Shown: one piece after another, positions 49,201-60,687 of the stretch | Layout of the letters: each line of letters starts with the position of its first letter | How positions within the stretch are numbered: the stretch's first letter is position 1 | Source of the DNA: Brachionus manjavacas | Taxonomy: Eukaryota > Rotifera > Eurotatoria > Ploima > Brachionidae | Assembly (NCBI GenBank): GCA_019054805.1 | Contig: JAHQIY010000011.1 | Location: forward strand, 1,369,001-1,433,000 | Length of the DNA stretch: 64,000 bases | Reading direction: 5' to 3' | The notes under the pieces: model-generated | Told to the model about the DNA's origin: nothing | The model's database searches: none | The model's input: only the letters and a program-made list of their open reading frames with translations | Translations under genes and position numbers: made by a program

Positions 49201-52200
49201 TTCTTCAATTTTAATTCATTGTGATTGATACTAAAGACTTTTTCAGTAATTTTTTGATGGACTTATGTTCTTTTGCATAAAAATTGACTTGAATAATCAA
49301 AATCAATTAATTTTTTTCTGATATTTATTTTGTTATCTCTCCAAAATAAAATCTAAAAGAAACAAAACAATAAAATCATAAAAAGCTTTTAAGTTTTTAA
49401 GATGAAATCGATTCAGACCTTTAGCTTGCTATTTTTTGTTAGAGACATTTTAGATCTCAAAAAATCAAATATTTAATCAAAAGACATTCAAAAAGTTTGG
49501 TCATTTTTTTCCTTAAATTTTAGTTTTTAAATTGAAAACGACAAAATTTTTTTGTTATTTTTTCTACAGTTGTCCATAATTTCCTAAAAGATGGTCCATA
49601 GAAAAAAATTTAAAATAATCATAATATAAATTGATGCAGAGATCAAGTTCAAGTATCAATCGTATGTTCGAAATTTATTTTTATTTAAAATTTTTTTTCT
49701 CTTTTTCAAATAAAATCAATTAAATATAATATTTTTAACTATTGAAATAATCAAATTATTTTTATTTGAATTTTAAATATCTTTAACTAATCTTTAATAA
49801 ATTTATTAGATTAGACTTTGTTAAGAACTGATAACCTTGTGTCTTCAGGTCTGTGAGCAATTTACCTGAAATTACTTTTTTTTACAAAAAAAATTTGAAT
49901 TTTTTTCTAAAAAAACCTTGATTATCCAAAACAGAGACACTAACTTTTAAATTTCAATTACTGTTTGCTAAAAAACTGTTGATTTTTATTTTTATTTTTA
50001 ATTTTTAAGATTTTTAATAAACACATATCAAAAAATTAATTTATCTTACTTGAAAAAAAAATCTTTTAAATAAGGATTAATATTAATTAAAATAATTTTA
50101 TTAATTAGGACAATATAAATAAAATGAAGGAAGTGCAGCGAAAAGTTGCCGAGAGCCGGCTCAAGCTGCTGTCGCAGCACTCCGAAGTGGTCAAATGGTG
50201 CCAGAAAAAGCTGAAGCGGCACTCGCTGAACCAAAGCTATAAGGGAAACGAGAACGAAAACGACGAGACAAGCTCAGCGTCTAATGCAGCTTCGACTACC
50301 TCATCAGTCGAATCGGTGCCAACACCGGCGCTGAGCAGTTCGTCAATCAACCAAGAGCCTGATCAACTAGACGATTTGTCTTTTAACCTAAACAACCAAA
50401 GTCTGGTCGAGTCAAAAATAATGAAACAATATCAATTTAACACAGAAAAGTCAGTTTTCTTTTATTTATTTTCGTAGATTAAAAAAAACTAAACAAAAAA
50501 TTGTGAATTGGAAAAAAAGAAGAAGAAAATATGTTGTAAAATTAATCCATCGTTTAGGTGAATGTGTGTGTGTGTGTGCTGATTTAGATTAGCCAAATCT
50601 GTGGTATAAATGCATGAGAATGCTGGCGTTTGACTCTGTTGTTGTTGATTGAGAGTGAGCCTTGGGCGTTGGTCTGCGGTGCTTTTGTTTGAAAGCCTCG
50701 ACGAACGCGTTCTTGCTCGAGTCCGTGTTTGTCGGATCGAAAAATGGCAGAGGTCGACGCGGCTCGTCGTCAACGCCTAGGCTAAAATTCGGCACTAGAT
50801 CAGCGTTTTGTTTTTCTTTAATTCTCTGGTTCATCATGATTAATTCTGTCATTTTTTGGATAAGTTCGGGTGAAAAGTACTTTTCCAAGCGAGTGCGGAA
50901 CTCGTCGTCCAAAGGCTCGTGACTGAGCGCCAGTGGCGAAAAGTCCCGACGCCTCAGCCCAATCGGTACCTTGAAGTTGTCGGTCTCAAGCTCATTCATT
51001 GATTCCATAAGCCTGTAGCATCTTATCTCGCCAATGATCACTACTAAGCCGATCACCAAAATTAGTCTTGACCATTTCTCTATTAAATTAAACACCATAT
51101 TTTATTTTTGTTTCTCTTCAGGTGCGAATTAAACTAATTTAACAATCAGAATTTAAAATTGTTGTTTCTTAATATCTAAAAAGAAAACAAAAAAAAAAAA
51201 ATTAATATAAAATATCCTCTTTATTTTAAATTAAAGTATTATCTTCTTAGAAAAATTAATAAAAAAATAAAATAAAAAAGCTTTTCTTTGTTTTTAAGTA
51301 GTGAATTATTTTATATTTTCTTTTCAAGTGAATAATTTAGGCATAATGGATGGAATATCGGTTGCCAAATATCAAATGTCTCTGTGGGGCTCGATGCTGA
51401 CAAGATGCACATTTAAATGGATTCTATTTCTTATTGAAAAATGACACTCGGAAAATCTTGATAAAAAAAAAAATTGATTTTGTCAACAACAAAATTTTTT
51501 TTCACAGTGATTTAATTAAAAATTATTCTTTCCAAAAAACCTTCTCGGAAGCTTATTTCGATTTTTTTAATTTTAAAAAAATGCCTGCTAATTACTACTT
51601 AGTGTCGACCTACTTGATGACTAAATTAAGCATGAGCTAAATCTTAATCAGGGTTCTAGGCGTATTCCATCTAATCGGCTATTGCTTGTTACTTGGCATT
51701 CTGGCTTTGTCTGTGACAAAAAAGCACGGCTACAGTGATTTTGATTAAAATTTTGCCGATTTCGGATATGTTGCACAATTCAATAATTACTGAATCAATC
51801 ATAAAGAATTAAATTCTGATGAATATTTGATTAATGGATTCTTTTTTTATTAGATGAAAAATAAAGAATTAATTAAAAAATGGAAAATTAAAATTTCCTA
51901 TTAAATTAAATTTTTTATTATCTAAGCTAAAAATTTTCTTCATATCCGATATGATCGACCAAATTTAATCTTAATTATTAGAAAAAAAAAATAAAAAGAC
52001 ACCTACTTAATTTTTGATTTAATTTAGGTATTTGACTGAGAGAGAGAAAAAGCTGCGCCAAAGACGCAAGCATGCCGAGGAGTTGCTGGCATGGAAGAAA
52101 AAATTGGACGACGAAGAGCTCAGAGTCAGAGAAATTGAGAAACAAGGTAATTTTTACATTTCTAAAGCAGAGTTCGACAGGCTCACTATTTTGACTTCTT

Positions 52201-55200
52201 GTTTAAAAAAAATTTCTTAATATTTTTGTTATTAAATTAATTAAATTTAAAAATTAATAATTCGAAAAAATTGAGATTTCATTTATTCAAGAACTTATAA
52301 AAAAATTTTTCACTGAAAATATAAATAAGAATTTGGACAATTGTAATGCTTCGTTTACCATTAAAAAAATTAATAATTTAAAAGTCGCTTTTTTTAGCTT
52401 TAATTTAGAAATTCTTCGAGGTCCCAATTATAGCGCTTATTACTTTTAAATTTAAAACTTTTAATCGTCCATTATTACAAAAAAATTATCTTCCGTATTC
52501 ATTTAAAGCCCGATACAAATCTTTAAAAAAAATTAAGTTATTTTTTTGTAAAAATCTAAAAAAACTTTTCATATTTAGTGCTGCACTAAAACCAAAATTT
52601 TTTTCCAAAAAAAAACCTAATTTTTTGTTAGAAGTTATTTAAAATAAGTTTAAATTAAATTGAATTTGTTAAAATATTTTTTTTCAATTTCAGTTCCCGA
52701 ACATTTAAAAAAAATAATATAAAATAAAAAATAAAATATTTTTTTTTGTGGAATTTCATTTTTAATTAAACAATTAATTCCAAAAAAATTCAACCTTGCA
52801 CAATTAAAAATTTTCGTAAATAAATTTCTTTAGGATTAATTGAAAAAACTATTGTTGATGTTTTCGTTGGAATAAAACCAAAAATTCTGGAAAAAAAATC
52901 AAAAATATTCAGAATTTTAGTTTCTATTTGATAATTTTTACTAAGTGATTTTATTTTATATTTAAAAAAATGTAATAAAGGATACACATGAATCTAAAAC
53001 GATCTCAAATAGGAAAAAAAATCAGTCGTAGTGTTTTTTATGTAATTTTTAGATAATTCGAAGCCTCGAAAGGTAGAAAGATTTCGCCAAATCATTTCTA
53101 ATTTTGTTCTCTTATTTCTTAAATTTTTTTTTTAAATATGAAAAATTAGTTTAATAAATTAATTTAAACTGTTATTTGGACAAAAAAAAATTGATTTAAA
53201 ATTTTGTACCCGGAACTCTGTCCCGAAGTTTTGATTTAATTTTGCTAAAATTTCTAAAGCTAATCAAGTATTGAAAAAAAAATCCAAACAGTCGCCCACT
53301 AAGAATGAAAAAAAGACCAAAAGCGAAGATCAAGAAGCTGATTTGGACCAAGGAGAAGAGGATGTGACCACCGATGTAGTCAAAACCGAGTCAAAGCTGG
53401 CCCCTGTGTCCACTAAAAGCATAGCCACTTCCATCAATGAAAACTCGTATGCCGAATCGTTCGATTCGTCGACCATTTCCACTGTTCACGAAATAAAATC
53501 CAAAAATTTGACCAAAAAATCCAGAGATGACTCGCAGTCGAATTTGGTGGCCACTTCCATTCTGAACAGTATACCCACTCAGCTGAACAACTCCGGGTCC
53601 AAAAGCGACACTAGAGATGACGACACGACCAGAGACTCTTCGTCAAGCTCGCTGAGCGAGATGACCGGACCTACGCCATCATCCAGCACCTCGAGTAGTG
53701 TCCGCGAACTCGAACAAAAGGTCAAAGAGCTCAAAAATGAATATTTAAAAAAGAAAAACGAGGCCGAAAAGCTGGGGAAAATCCTCAAGGAAACCGAAAA
53801 GATCAAAATTAAGGAAAAAGAGGAACAATTGCGCAAAAAAATCGAGTCCTACGACCAAAAATTGGAAAAAATAAAGAGTGCTCTGAACCAAAAAGACAAA
53901 AAAAAGTCAGAAGAAATCAATGAAGAGACAGCTTACTTGTCATCGACTTCCGACGACGCCAAATCGTCTTCGACCAGCACAAAGCCAGCTGGCAACGCGC
54001 ACGGATACGAAGACGATTTCGAGTCGGAAAAAGCGAGCAATCATGCATCAGAAAAGAAAATTGAAGATGACCAAAAGAGTACAGTGAGCGAGATTAGTGA
54101 GGATTTGATGGAAAATGGTGCGAGTCAGAGTGACATGAAATTGGACGGCTTGGAAGATGGCGAAGAAAACTCGGCCAGTCTCAATTCTTCAACAGACACA
54201 CAAATTTTAATTTTGGGCAGCAGTCGCCAAGCCAAAGAGAGAGAGCAGTCCGAGAGAGAGATCGAAAAGTTTCGCCAACAAGACATGGCCATACAGGCGT
54301 TTCTGAAGAGTTGTCTGGACCAGGTCATTGACCAAATGATCGAGGTTAAGAACTCGAAGAACAGCAAGCTTATTGCTGAACAATATAGAGAGACTATGGA
54401 AGAGCTGGACGAGGAAGGCTCGGTGGAAGAGACATCGGATGACGAGCACATCAGTGATGACCTCATGTCAACTGTCAAGATACCCATACCGCCCATCGAT
54501 TTGGACGAAGACTTTGAAGAAGATGGCAAACAGAAAAAAGTGAACGATTGTCTGGATGAAAGTGCCAAGCCAGTGGTCTTCAATGTTCCATTTGAGAGGG
54601 AAAAAGTGTCGCTGTTGGTCGACCAGGTCATTCACAACTATTATTGGAAACATTTGGCCAATCTTCAAATTTTGCTCGAGACAAACAGTGCCAACGAGGC
54701 CAGCAATATGTATGACGAAAAATCACTGGAAGATTTCTTCAAGCCAGAGGCTGAATTCAAAGAGAGCGAGTTGAGCTTTAAAAAAATGATCCTGGACTTG
54801 ACCGGAGAGCTGATGTATGACTTGTATTTGGAGAGGTTCGAGCAAGCCGATGTTGTGTCCGAATACTTGCCCGGACATTTGAGGCCACTGAAAAAAAAGC
54901 ACTTCAAGTCGTATCTGAGAGGACCCAGCGATTTGTCCAAAGTGAAAGAGCTGGTGGGCCGAAAAGTCCTCGACTTGTTCAAACTTAGCCCGGAGAAAGA
55001 AAACAGAGACAAAGTGAGGTCCAAGTGGCGAGTTCAGAAAAAGCTCGACTTGGTCGATGGTCTGCTGGATGTGGAAATGCGCGAACAAGAACATGAATGG
55101 TCCAACTATGAAATAGAAGAGTACGAGGCCAAGCTTTTAATTTCAAATAGTGTGTTTGACTTGGTACTCAAGGACACAATTGATTGTGTTCAATCTACAA

Positions 55201-55223
55201 TAATTAAGAAAAATTCTATGTAA
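37228..55223 (+). CDS. CEP350: CEP350 orthologue (centrosome-associated protein 350), seven exons
   Basis: Exons 37228-37309, 37357-37872, 42333-44380, 47634-48779, 50109-50449, 52028-52146 and 53269-55223 join with consistent phases into 2,068 codons. Recognisable CEP350 parts in order: an N-terminal ESWKVIGNLKSGMRDLEDKL segment (about residue 30); an IQ-like motif AARRIQHAFRLYRARRKAQR (about 730); KRYSPASLERLLHAGINYLD and IGFAQQDTVALAQYLK (about 950-1005); a coiled coil with TEREKKLRQRRKHAEELLAWKKKLDDEE split over exons 5-7 (about 1380); and a C-terminal domain from about 1850 (FEREKVSLLVDQVI, then ILDLTGELMYDLYLERF, then YEIEEYEAKLLISNSVFDLV and KDTIDCV). Human CEP350 (about 3,100 aa) anchors FOP/CEP19 at centrioles and binds microtubules. 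No CAP-Gly domain is visible here. Long Ser/Lys/Glu-rich stretches are probably disordered. The joins of exons 2-3 and 3-4 span 4.5 and 3.3 kb; extra exons there cannot be excluded. Confidence 0.86.
38187..39382. mobile_element. MULE-type element relic in CEP350 intron 2
   Basis: Short inverted ends, 'ttgagcagtaaataa' at about 38194 and 'ttatttactgctcaa' at about 39359, bracket a dead transposase gene on the minus strand. Near the left end the unit 'gtgagaataa' occurs three times (about 38278-38313). No clear 9-bp target duplication was found, so the borders are approximate. Confidence 0.65.
38433..39079 (-). pseudogene. internally deleted MULE transposase with SWIM zinc finger
   Basis: Minus-strand frames give an acidic N-terminus (MSDDEYAPLELYESQESDSE) followed by REWIYVDMFDGNDAADLWL. 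After a one-base frame change near 38900 come SQCDCPAFLKRNMCKHIIAI and a basic tail. The C-x-C...C-x-H arrangement is a SWIM finger as found near the end of MULE transposases. A stop interrupts at about 38560, after which KAKRGRGRPRKN (an AT hook) closes the frame at 38433. The DDE core is missing, so N- and C-terminal parts were joined by deletion. Confidence 0.75.
39383..42332. other. remainder of CEP350 intron 2
   Basis: AT-rich intronic sequence. On the minus strand 41187-40969 is a 72-codon frame (LRDELLRKLIYIFNKAEF...) whose upstream sequence, in a neighbouring frame, reads GYQRHGKDALLSKLSKK; an A run may hide a frameshift. It looks like a worn gene fragment with a P-loop-like GxxxxGKD, family unknown. 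Nothing else stands out. Confidence 0.35.
44521..44905 (+). mobile_element. foldback element with a small basic ORF (CEP350 intron 3)
   Basis: 44561-44592 and 44869-44901 are inverted repeats of about 32 bp ('gcatgtaaagttaaaatttt' and its complement). Between them an intact frame from the ATG at about 44590 to a TAA near 44764 encodes about 58 residues, with RKGRGGRKKGIKNKK (AT-hook-like) and a Glu/Arg-rich end. The protein is not recognised. The two flanking CEP350 exons are on the same strand but do not need it. Related 'gcggcattt'/'aaatgccgc' ends occur at 44995 and 45105. Confidence 0.55.
45460..46215 (-). mobile_element. diverged relative of the 28.5-kb foldback element, with nested insertion
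   Basis: 45467-45540 ('cttgattcgaaat...actcagtcctgtc') matches the complement of 28640-28720. 46170-46205 ('ctgaaggagcttttgctaga' and on) matches the terminal repeat at 28935-28975. The interval 45880-46075 is probably a second small element inside it, recognisable by repeated GTTATCA/TGATAAC heptamers. Confidence 0.55.
45880..46075. repeat. cluster of GTTATCA/TGATAAC heptamers
   Basis: At least six copies of ttatca or its complement occur in 200 bp ('ggttatgttatcagctgatt', 'gttatcatgcggataac', 'gttatcatgtttgataac'). The arrangement imitates the GGTCAC-studded ends of the Merlin-like element at 15550, with a different core word. No ORF. Confidence 0.5.
46535..47033. mobile_element. small inverted-repeat element (CEP350 intron 3)
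   Basis: The left end 'tcaattttgtgaccaattga' (46539) and right end 'tgatcacaaaattaactagc' (47010) are imperfect inverted repeats. The right end closes with CCCC, so the consensus begins GGGGCTAGTTAATTTTGTGA. The same start appears at 14671. No ORF. Confidence 0.55.
48780..50108. other. CEP350 intron 4
   Basis: AT-rich, 1.3 kb. No ORF, repeat or conserved element was recognised. Confidence 0.6.
50589..51098 (-). CDS. small secreted protein ending in RFG; candidate neuropeptide precursor
   Basis: A 169-aa minus-strand frame lies in intron 5 of CEP350, antisense to it. It starts with a signal peptide: a short basic start, hydrophobic RLILVIGLVVIIGEIRC, likely cleavage near residue 27. Basic processing sites follow: RRR at 49-51, RR at 114-115 and KHRR at 139-142. 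The protein ends LMHLYHRFG directly before the stop. A C-terminal Gly after Arg-Phe is the classic amidation donor, so cleavage at KHRR would give a 26-residue peptide ending YHRF-amide. The segment 52-97 is a predicted amphipathic helix (EFRTRLEKYF...LIQKMTELIMM). The frame is GC-rich relative to its intron, which supports real coding. I do not recognise the family; NPF, luqin and FMRFamide types have different endings (RPRF, RWGRF and so on). Function is inferred from architecture. Confidence 0.65.
   Translation of the reverse strand: MVFNLIEKWSRLILVIGLVVIIGEIRCYRLMESMNELETDNFKVPIGLRRRDFSPLALSHEPLDDEFRTRLEKYFSPELIQKMTELIMMNQRIKEKQNADLVPNFSLGVDDEPRRPLPFFDPTNTDSSKNAFVEAFKQKHRRPTPKAHSQSTTTESNASILMHLYHRFG
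51345..51748 (+). other. possible decayed membrane-protein exon(s)
   Basis: In CEP350 intron 5, after a possible acceptor at about 51650, a frame reads VLGVFHLIGYCLLLGILALS and then VTKKHGYSDFD before a stop at 51748. It looks like one transmembrane helix plus a short cytoplasmic tail. Upstream, 51345-51411 has another short frame starting MDGISVAKYQMSLWGSML. Frameshifts or unrecognised introns separate them. Composition is better than the surrounding noise, but no family can be named. Confidence 0.28.
52147..53268. other. CEP350 intron 6
   Basis: AT-rich, 1.1 kb, with long A and T runs. Nothing recognised. Confidence 0.6.
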
Positions 55224-56029
55224 AAATCAATTATTTCCTCTTAAACAATTAACAAAAAAATTCTTTTATTCCAATTTATTTATTTATACAATTGATTGAT
55301 TTTTGATTGTTTTATTCTTTTTTTATTTTTAATTCTCTCAAATGCTTGACAATGTTTAATGTAGACTTTTCGACTAAAGGACACATTTTTTCTATTTTGT
55401 TTCTTAATTGCTCTAAGGCAAATTAGAAGAGTATAGATATTTGACTTTGTTATTTGTTTAGACATTTACTCTGAGCTTAGTTTTATTTTTTATCTGAGTA
55501 TTAAAAGTTTTTATATTTTTTTATCGATTTAAAAACAAAATAAAAAAAGTTAAAAAAAATATGAAAACAATTTTATTTCCTACTTCACCGCTTAGGATAT
55601 TTTATTCTATGAGAAATTTTTATTTCAAAATTTGAGTTTGAACTGGCAATTTATAAAAAGTTGAAAAATTAAAATTCAGTCAAACATATTTCTATTTTTA
55701 ACAAAAACAAAAATAAATTTTTTTATTACAAGATGACATATATGGTAGGATGGAATTATTTTCTTACTCGAATTTAATTTTCTTAATTAGAAATTTTTCT
55801 TTCGACATAAAACTCTTCTTTTTTTATTGCTTGCCAAAAAAATTTATAAACATATTAAAGAATTTAACTTTAAAAAATTAAATTAAAAAAAATTAAAATA
55901 GTTAATTGAACGATTTAAATTAAAAAATGTTTTATTTATAACACAAAACTTCATTTAAATTTTAATTAGTTAAATGGTATTCTGAAATTCAAAATAAATT
56001 GAACAAATATCTTTCTATTTTGATATATT
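55224..56029. other. 3' region of CEP350
   Basis: AT-rich sequence after the CEP350 stop codon, presumably 3' UTR at first; AATAAA-like sequence occurs near 55547. No ORF of note. Confidence 0.5.
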
Positions 56030-56812
56030 TCCGTATTCCCTCGTTAGTTTATGCTGCAGCATTAGCTAATACACGTCTTTGGACCATGCACCAAAGTAAA
56101 TCTCGTCCATGCTAGAACATTTTTGATTAAAAACGCATGGTCTAATAGAATTATCACGGGTTTGGGGCCGCATCAAACTCTGAAATTTTTAATTAATACG
56201 TCATCAAGACTTGATTTTATAAACAAAAAATCAAAAAAAAATCGAAATAATAAAAAATAAAATTTTCAAATATATTATTTGGCGGTGTTTAGGAGGTAAC
56301 AATAATGGTGAAAAATAAAGCTATAAAAAAAAAAAGTAAAATCATAGAATTGTTCAGAATTTTGTCTAGATTTATAAAGAAAAAAAAAGTGGGCCCATAA
56401 TTGATCCCTCGGAAGAGATACGATTAAAACCAGAAAAAACACATTTTTTTCCTTTTTTTAGCCAACAAAAAACGCCACACCTTTTTTTTTTCTTCTAAAT
56501 TACATTAGCATGTAGAGAATTTTACGCTCTTTCAGTATATATTTACTTTTTTGGTATATTTAAGTTTTATCTTTGAGATTTTGAGTCTTAAGAACAAGAA
56601 CTTTTTAAAAGGTTTGCTATTTTTGGAACCCCCCCAAAAAAAAAAAATTTTAATGGGGTTTTCGAGGGCGTAGATTACGAATTTTGAGTCAAAAATAAAG
56701 AATTCAGATAGCACTAAAGTTTTGAATTTCGTGAACTTTACTTTGGTGCATGGTCCAAAGATGTGTCTTAGCTTATGTTGCAGCATAATCTAACGAGGTA
56801 ATACGCTAAAAT
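56030..56812. mobile_element. terminal-inverted-repeat element of about 780 bp
   Basis: Inverted ends of about 65-70 bp: 56030-56102 (with 'tttggaccatgcaccaaagt') and 56745-56812 (its complement, then 'ctaacgaggtaatacg'). The inside contains a long stretch (about 56345-56700) that is repeated inverted at 60688-61055. No transposase ORF is visible; the frame at 56532-56786 is low-complexity. Target duplication not resolved. Confidence 0.8.
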
Positions 56813-59800
56813 AAACGATAAAAAAAGGAAGAATTTTGGTACAATTTGTATTTAAATTTCACAACGCCTTGAAACATGTTTTATTTTTATTTTATTTGAT
56901 TTATATAAAAAAAAAGCCGCAACTAAGGCGATTAGGGGTTTGGATAATCATCTTGGACATCCATCCCTTTTTAGCGTTTTACAAAAATAAAAAAAATAAA
57001 AAGTAAAAATTGAATTAATTATTACTTGATTTAACTCTTTTTAATACTATTAATAATTATTTTTTTAATATCTTAATAACTTCTAAAAGTTTATTTAAAG
57101 AGTTTCTTCTTTCACAGCCAACAAGCGATAACACATTAATCACTTTCATTTCTTCCACTTTTTTTCGATCTTACTTAACATTCAGTTGCATACTACTTGA
57201 AACATATAAATGTTAAAAAAAAATAAAATATTAATTTTTTATTAACTTTTAAGAGTAATTAAAATTGAAAAAATAAAATAATGATCCATTAAATTGTTTA
57301 CAATCAAAAAATTCTAATTTAATAAATCATTAAAATTATTTTTCTATTTAAAGTGGAGAAGGTGAAAATAGTTCTTGATATTTATATTTTTAATAGAAAA
57401 AAAAACCCTTAATAAATTAAAAAAAAAAATCTGTCATTTCATATTTTAAAAAACAACAAAATTTTATATCGAAATTTTCATCCTTATTTTTTCAAATTTT
57501 GATGAACACCTTCGAGAAATGAACTGCTTTGCAAGCCTTTTTACCAGATCCATTTTCAAAATTTCATCAGCAACTGAATATGATAAACAATCTTTAAACA
57601 CTTTTTATTTTAAATAGATTTAAAAGTATTAAGTTTTTTTTGAAATTCTTTTAAAAAAATTGAGAGCTCACTAACTTGGAGGTCATCTACAGGATTCAAT
57701 TGCTGGATGAGCAGCATTCAAAAAATTTGTCAGTAGTTGTGTGTAGATTAAACTGGTTTAGTTATCTCAACTTATTAATAAATTTGAATGTTAAAATTAA
57801 ATACATAATTAACTAATTCATTTTTAACTCTCAATAAAAAAATAAGTAAGAAAAAATATCACTTGTATTAAACTTGTCAAATTTAATCATTTTAATTCAA
57901 CATTTTTTATTAATTAAAATGTTGAATAAATAAACATTTTAATAGATATTTTTAATAGATATTTTGTGAATTTTATATCAAAAGGCTAGTTCATACTATA
58001 ATGGAAATTTCACTGGTTTAAATTTTGTTCCAGTAAAACACAAAATAATTTGGAAAAATTTTAATATTATCCCTGAGATTAATGTAAAATTTATTTATAA
58101 AATAGTTAAATATCAAAGAGAAACAACATTATTAATCAAACACTCTAATAAATTTAATCAACTAAACATCTGCTTCGAAAGTATAATAATCGGTTCCTTC
58201 CGGCCCAATACTATTTTAAGCGATATTAATTGCCCAAAAATTCATCACGAGTGCTCGAAAGCTCCCTAGTTTTTAAAAAATTAAAGTGCTCTCCCCAGCT
58301 CCTTTATGACCAAAGCATTGATCGATTCTGTAAAGTAAACATAAAATACGGATAAATTTTCAATAATTTAAAAATATTTTTTAAAAAGTAAAATAGTTTT
58401 TGTTTTTTATCAAAGTCTTCTCTGAAAATTGCACAAGCTCTTCCGCAACAAAAAACAAAACGACTTTTTTAAATGAATAAAAAAAATAAAAAAATCAATA
58501 TTTCGATCTGAAAATTTTATCACAATTTTTTATTATATAAAAATTATATAAAAGTTTCATTTTTTTATTGTCATTCAGGAATTAATACTGCTTCTTGTTA
58601 AAATTTAGTACTGTTTCCATCAATATTCGATAAATCCTTCTAAATTTAAGGAATTTTTTATTTTTTTGCTGTTGTTTGCGTTTAACAAAATTTACTTAAA
58701 AGAAATTTTTTAGATAATTATTATAAAACTTGGATTCAATCTAATAAAACACATTTTGTAACAATTTTTGCTTCAAACTTCACCGCTTCTTACAAATCAA
58801 CGTAGAAATTCATAGAATAAAAAATACAAACATAATTAAAAACTAAATTAAAAACTTAATGTTATTATACTTACGGCGGTTCAAAAAGAATGTTCATAAA
58901 TTTAAACGAGTAAAATAAATATGCTCTTATATAGTAAATTCAAATAAATTTTATACAAATATTTAAAAGAGTTTAACAATTAAGAAAGTAAAAGAAAAAC
59001 TAAATAAACCATTTCTTTGTAAACCATGTGGACAACGGTTTGGGTTTTCTGGACATTTGTATTTAAAATCAAAATCTTTATTCTAAGTGAAAAGCTTACT
59101 TTTTTACATCATATAAAACTATGGGAAATGGTAAGACCTAAATACTTGCAAATTACCCCGTTGTTCTAGTGTATAAATGGCCATAAGCTTGGTACCCAAG
59201 ACTCGGATACAACTCCAACTCCTTTAATCATCAAATATAGTGAGATGGCTAAATTTACTGTAAAATTTATGTATAAAATAGTTAAATATCAAAGAGAAGT
59301 AACATTTTCGATTTCTGACTTGGTGACCAGGTGACCTATTCTTAACATAATAGTAATTTTAGCAAACGAAGGTGAGAAAATTCGAAATCTGGTCACTTAA
59401 TTTACCCCAAGATTTTGGCTCACCCATAAAGACTGATCGGTCAACCGGGTGAGAGCAATTGGGTTTATAGGGTTAACCTGATTGCCCCGAATATTAACCG
59501 GATTTTCACCGGATTGTCTCAAAAATTAACCCGGTTGACTCGAAAATTTAAGTTTTTTTATAAAAATTGCTCTTTTTATATTCGAATGGAAAAAAAAATT
59601 AATTTTATCAATAAATTTTTTATAATCGATATGGATTTAACTACTTTACAATTAATTTTTACAAATTTTTAAAAGTATTTTTGAATAAACAAAACTGAGA
59701 TTTAATTTTTGATAGATTATTCTAATTTAATAAAAAAAAAACATTGACAAAACCCGAGAACAAGAATATTTCTCATAATAGACTATACCCAGTTTTTCAA

Positions 59801-60065
59801 TTCAATTGATAAATCTGATAAATGAATTATTTAAGTTTTATTATTTTACTTTTTTCTCATTTATTTTTAGCATTAGCTCGGTAAAGATAAAAAAATAAAT
59901 TGATTAATTATTTAAAAGTTAAAAAGGAATTTTCAATATTTTTTCAAATTTCTAAATAAAAATTTAAAGATAAATTCACGATAAATTAGCAGTCTAATTA
60001 GATATGTTTGTATCAAACTTTTTGAATGGTAAAAATCGGCCAAAATCAAATTTCAAATTTGACTT
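56813..60065. other. AT-rich intergenic sequence with short dispersed repeats
   Basis: No gene. A 45-bp segment ('aaaatagttaaatatcaaag') at about 58083-58130 recurs at about 59255-59300. At 59310-59400 scattered GTGACC/GGTCAC words suggest a worn relative of the 15.5-kb element; 59440-59545 has repeated 'accggatt/aacccggtt' words. The frame around 58020-58265 (VKHKIIWKNFN, INVKFIYKIVKYQ) may be part of an old transposon. Confidence 0.4.
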
Positions 60066-60290
60066 AAATCTCACCTGGATTTTTTTGAAGTCCTTTTTCA
60101 GCCTCAAAAAGATAAGCACATGTCAAACAAAAACAAGTTTTTTTTTCTACGTGCCCTCTATTATATAGTTATTAAAAAAAATTTAAGACATCTAATGTTA
60201 ATGAGGAAATAAAACACTTATCAAAAGTTGTCACCCAGTTTACACATAAAATACTATCCCCATCTTACAATATAATTTCAACTATAAACT
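60066..60290. repeat. dispersed repeat, copy 2
   Basis: Same orientation and family as 1-192, with about 30 extra bases in the middle. Intergenic here. No ORF. Confidence 0.8.
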
Positions 60291-60687
60291 CAGTCTGCTT
60301 TTTTTATTTATCATATCTCATACGAAGAAAAAATTCAACATAATAAAAGCTTATGAGCATTGTTATTTTATTCAGATTTTTTTTAATTTTTCTTTAATTT
60401 TAGAAATCACAATACAAAAATTTCAATCTAAAATTATCAATTTTTTTATATAAGCTCATTGAATAAAATATAGCATTTTTATATTATTCCTAGTTAAATT
60501 TTATTTATTTACAAAAAAATTAAAGAAATACTTATTAACTTATTCACTCAATCATTAACACTAGAACTTCATGGGGTATTTTGCAAGGTTTTTACTTTAT
60601 TATCAAATAAATAAAACATTTTAAAATAACAATAATGCTGTTAAATATTTTTTTTTGTTTTTTGATCGATAATTTAAAAAAATTAAA

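Noticed and set aside
53579-55094. Minus-strand ORFs over the last CEP350 exon
   Set aside because: Antisense of an acidic/lysine-rich coding region; serine- and leucine-rich composition is the expected mirror.
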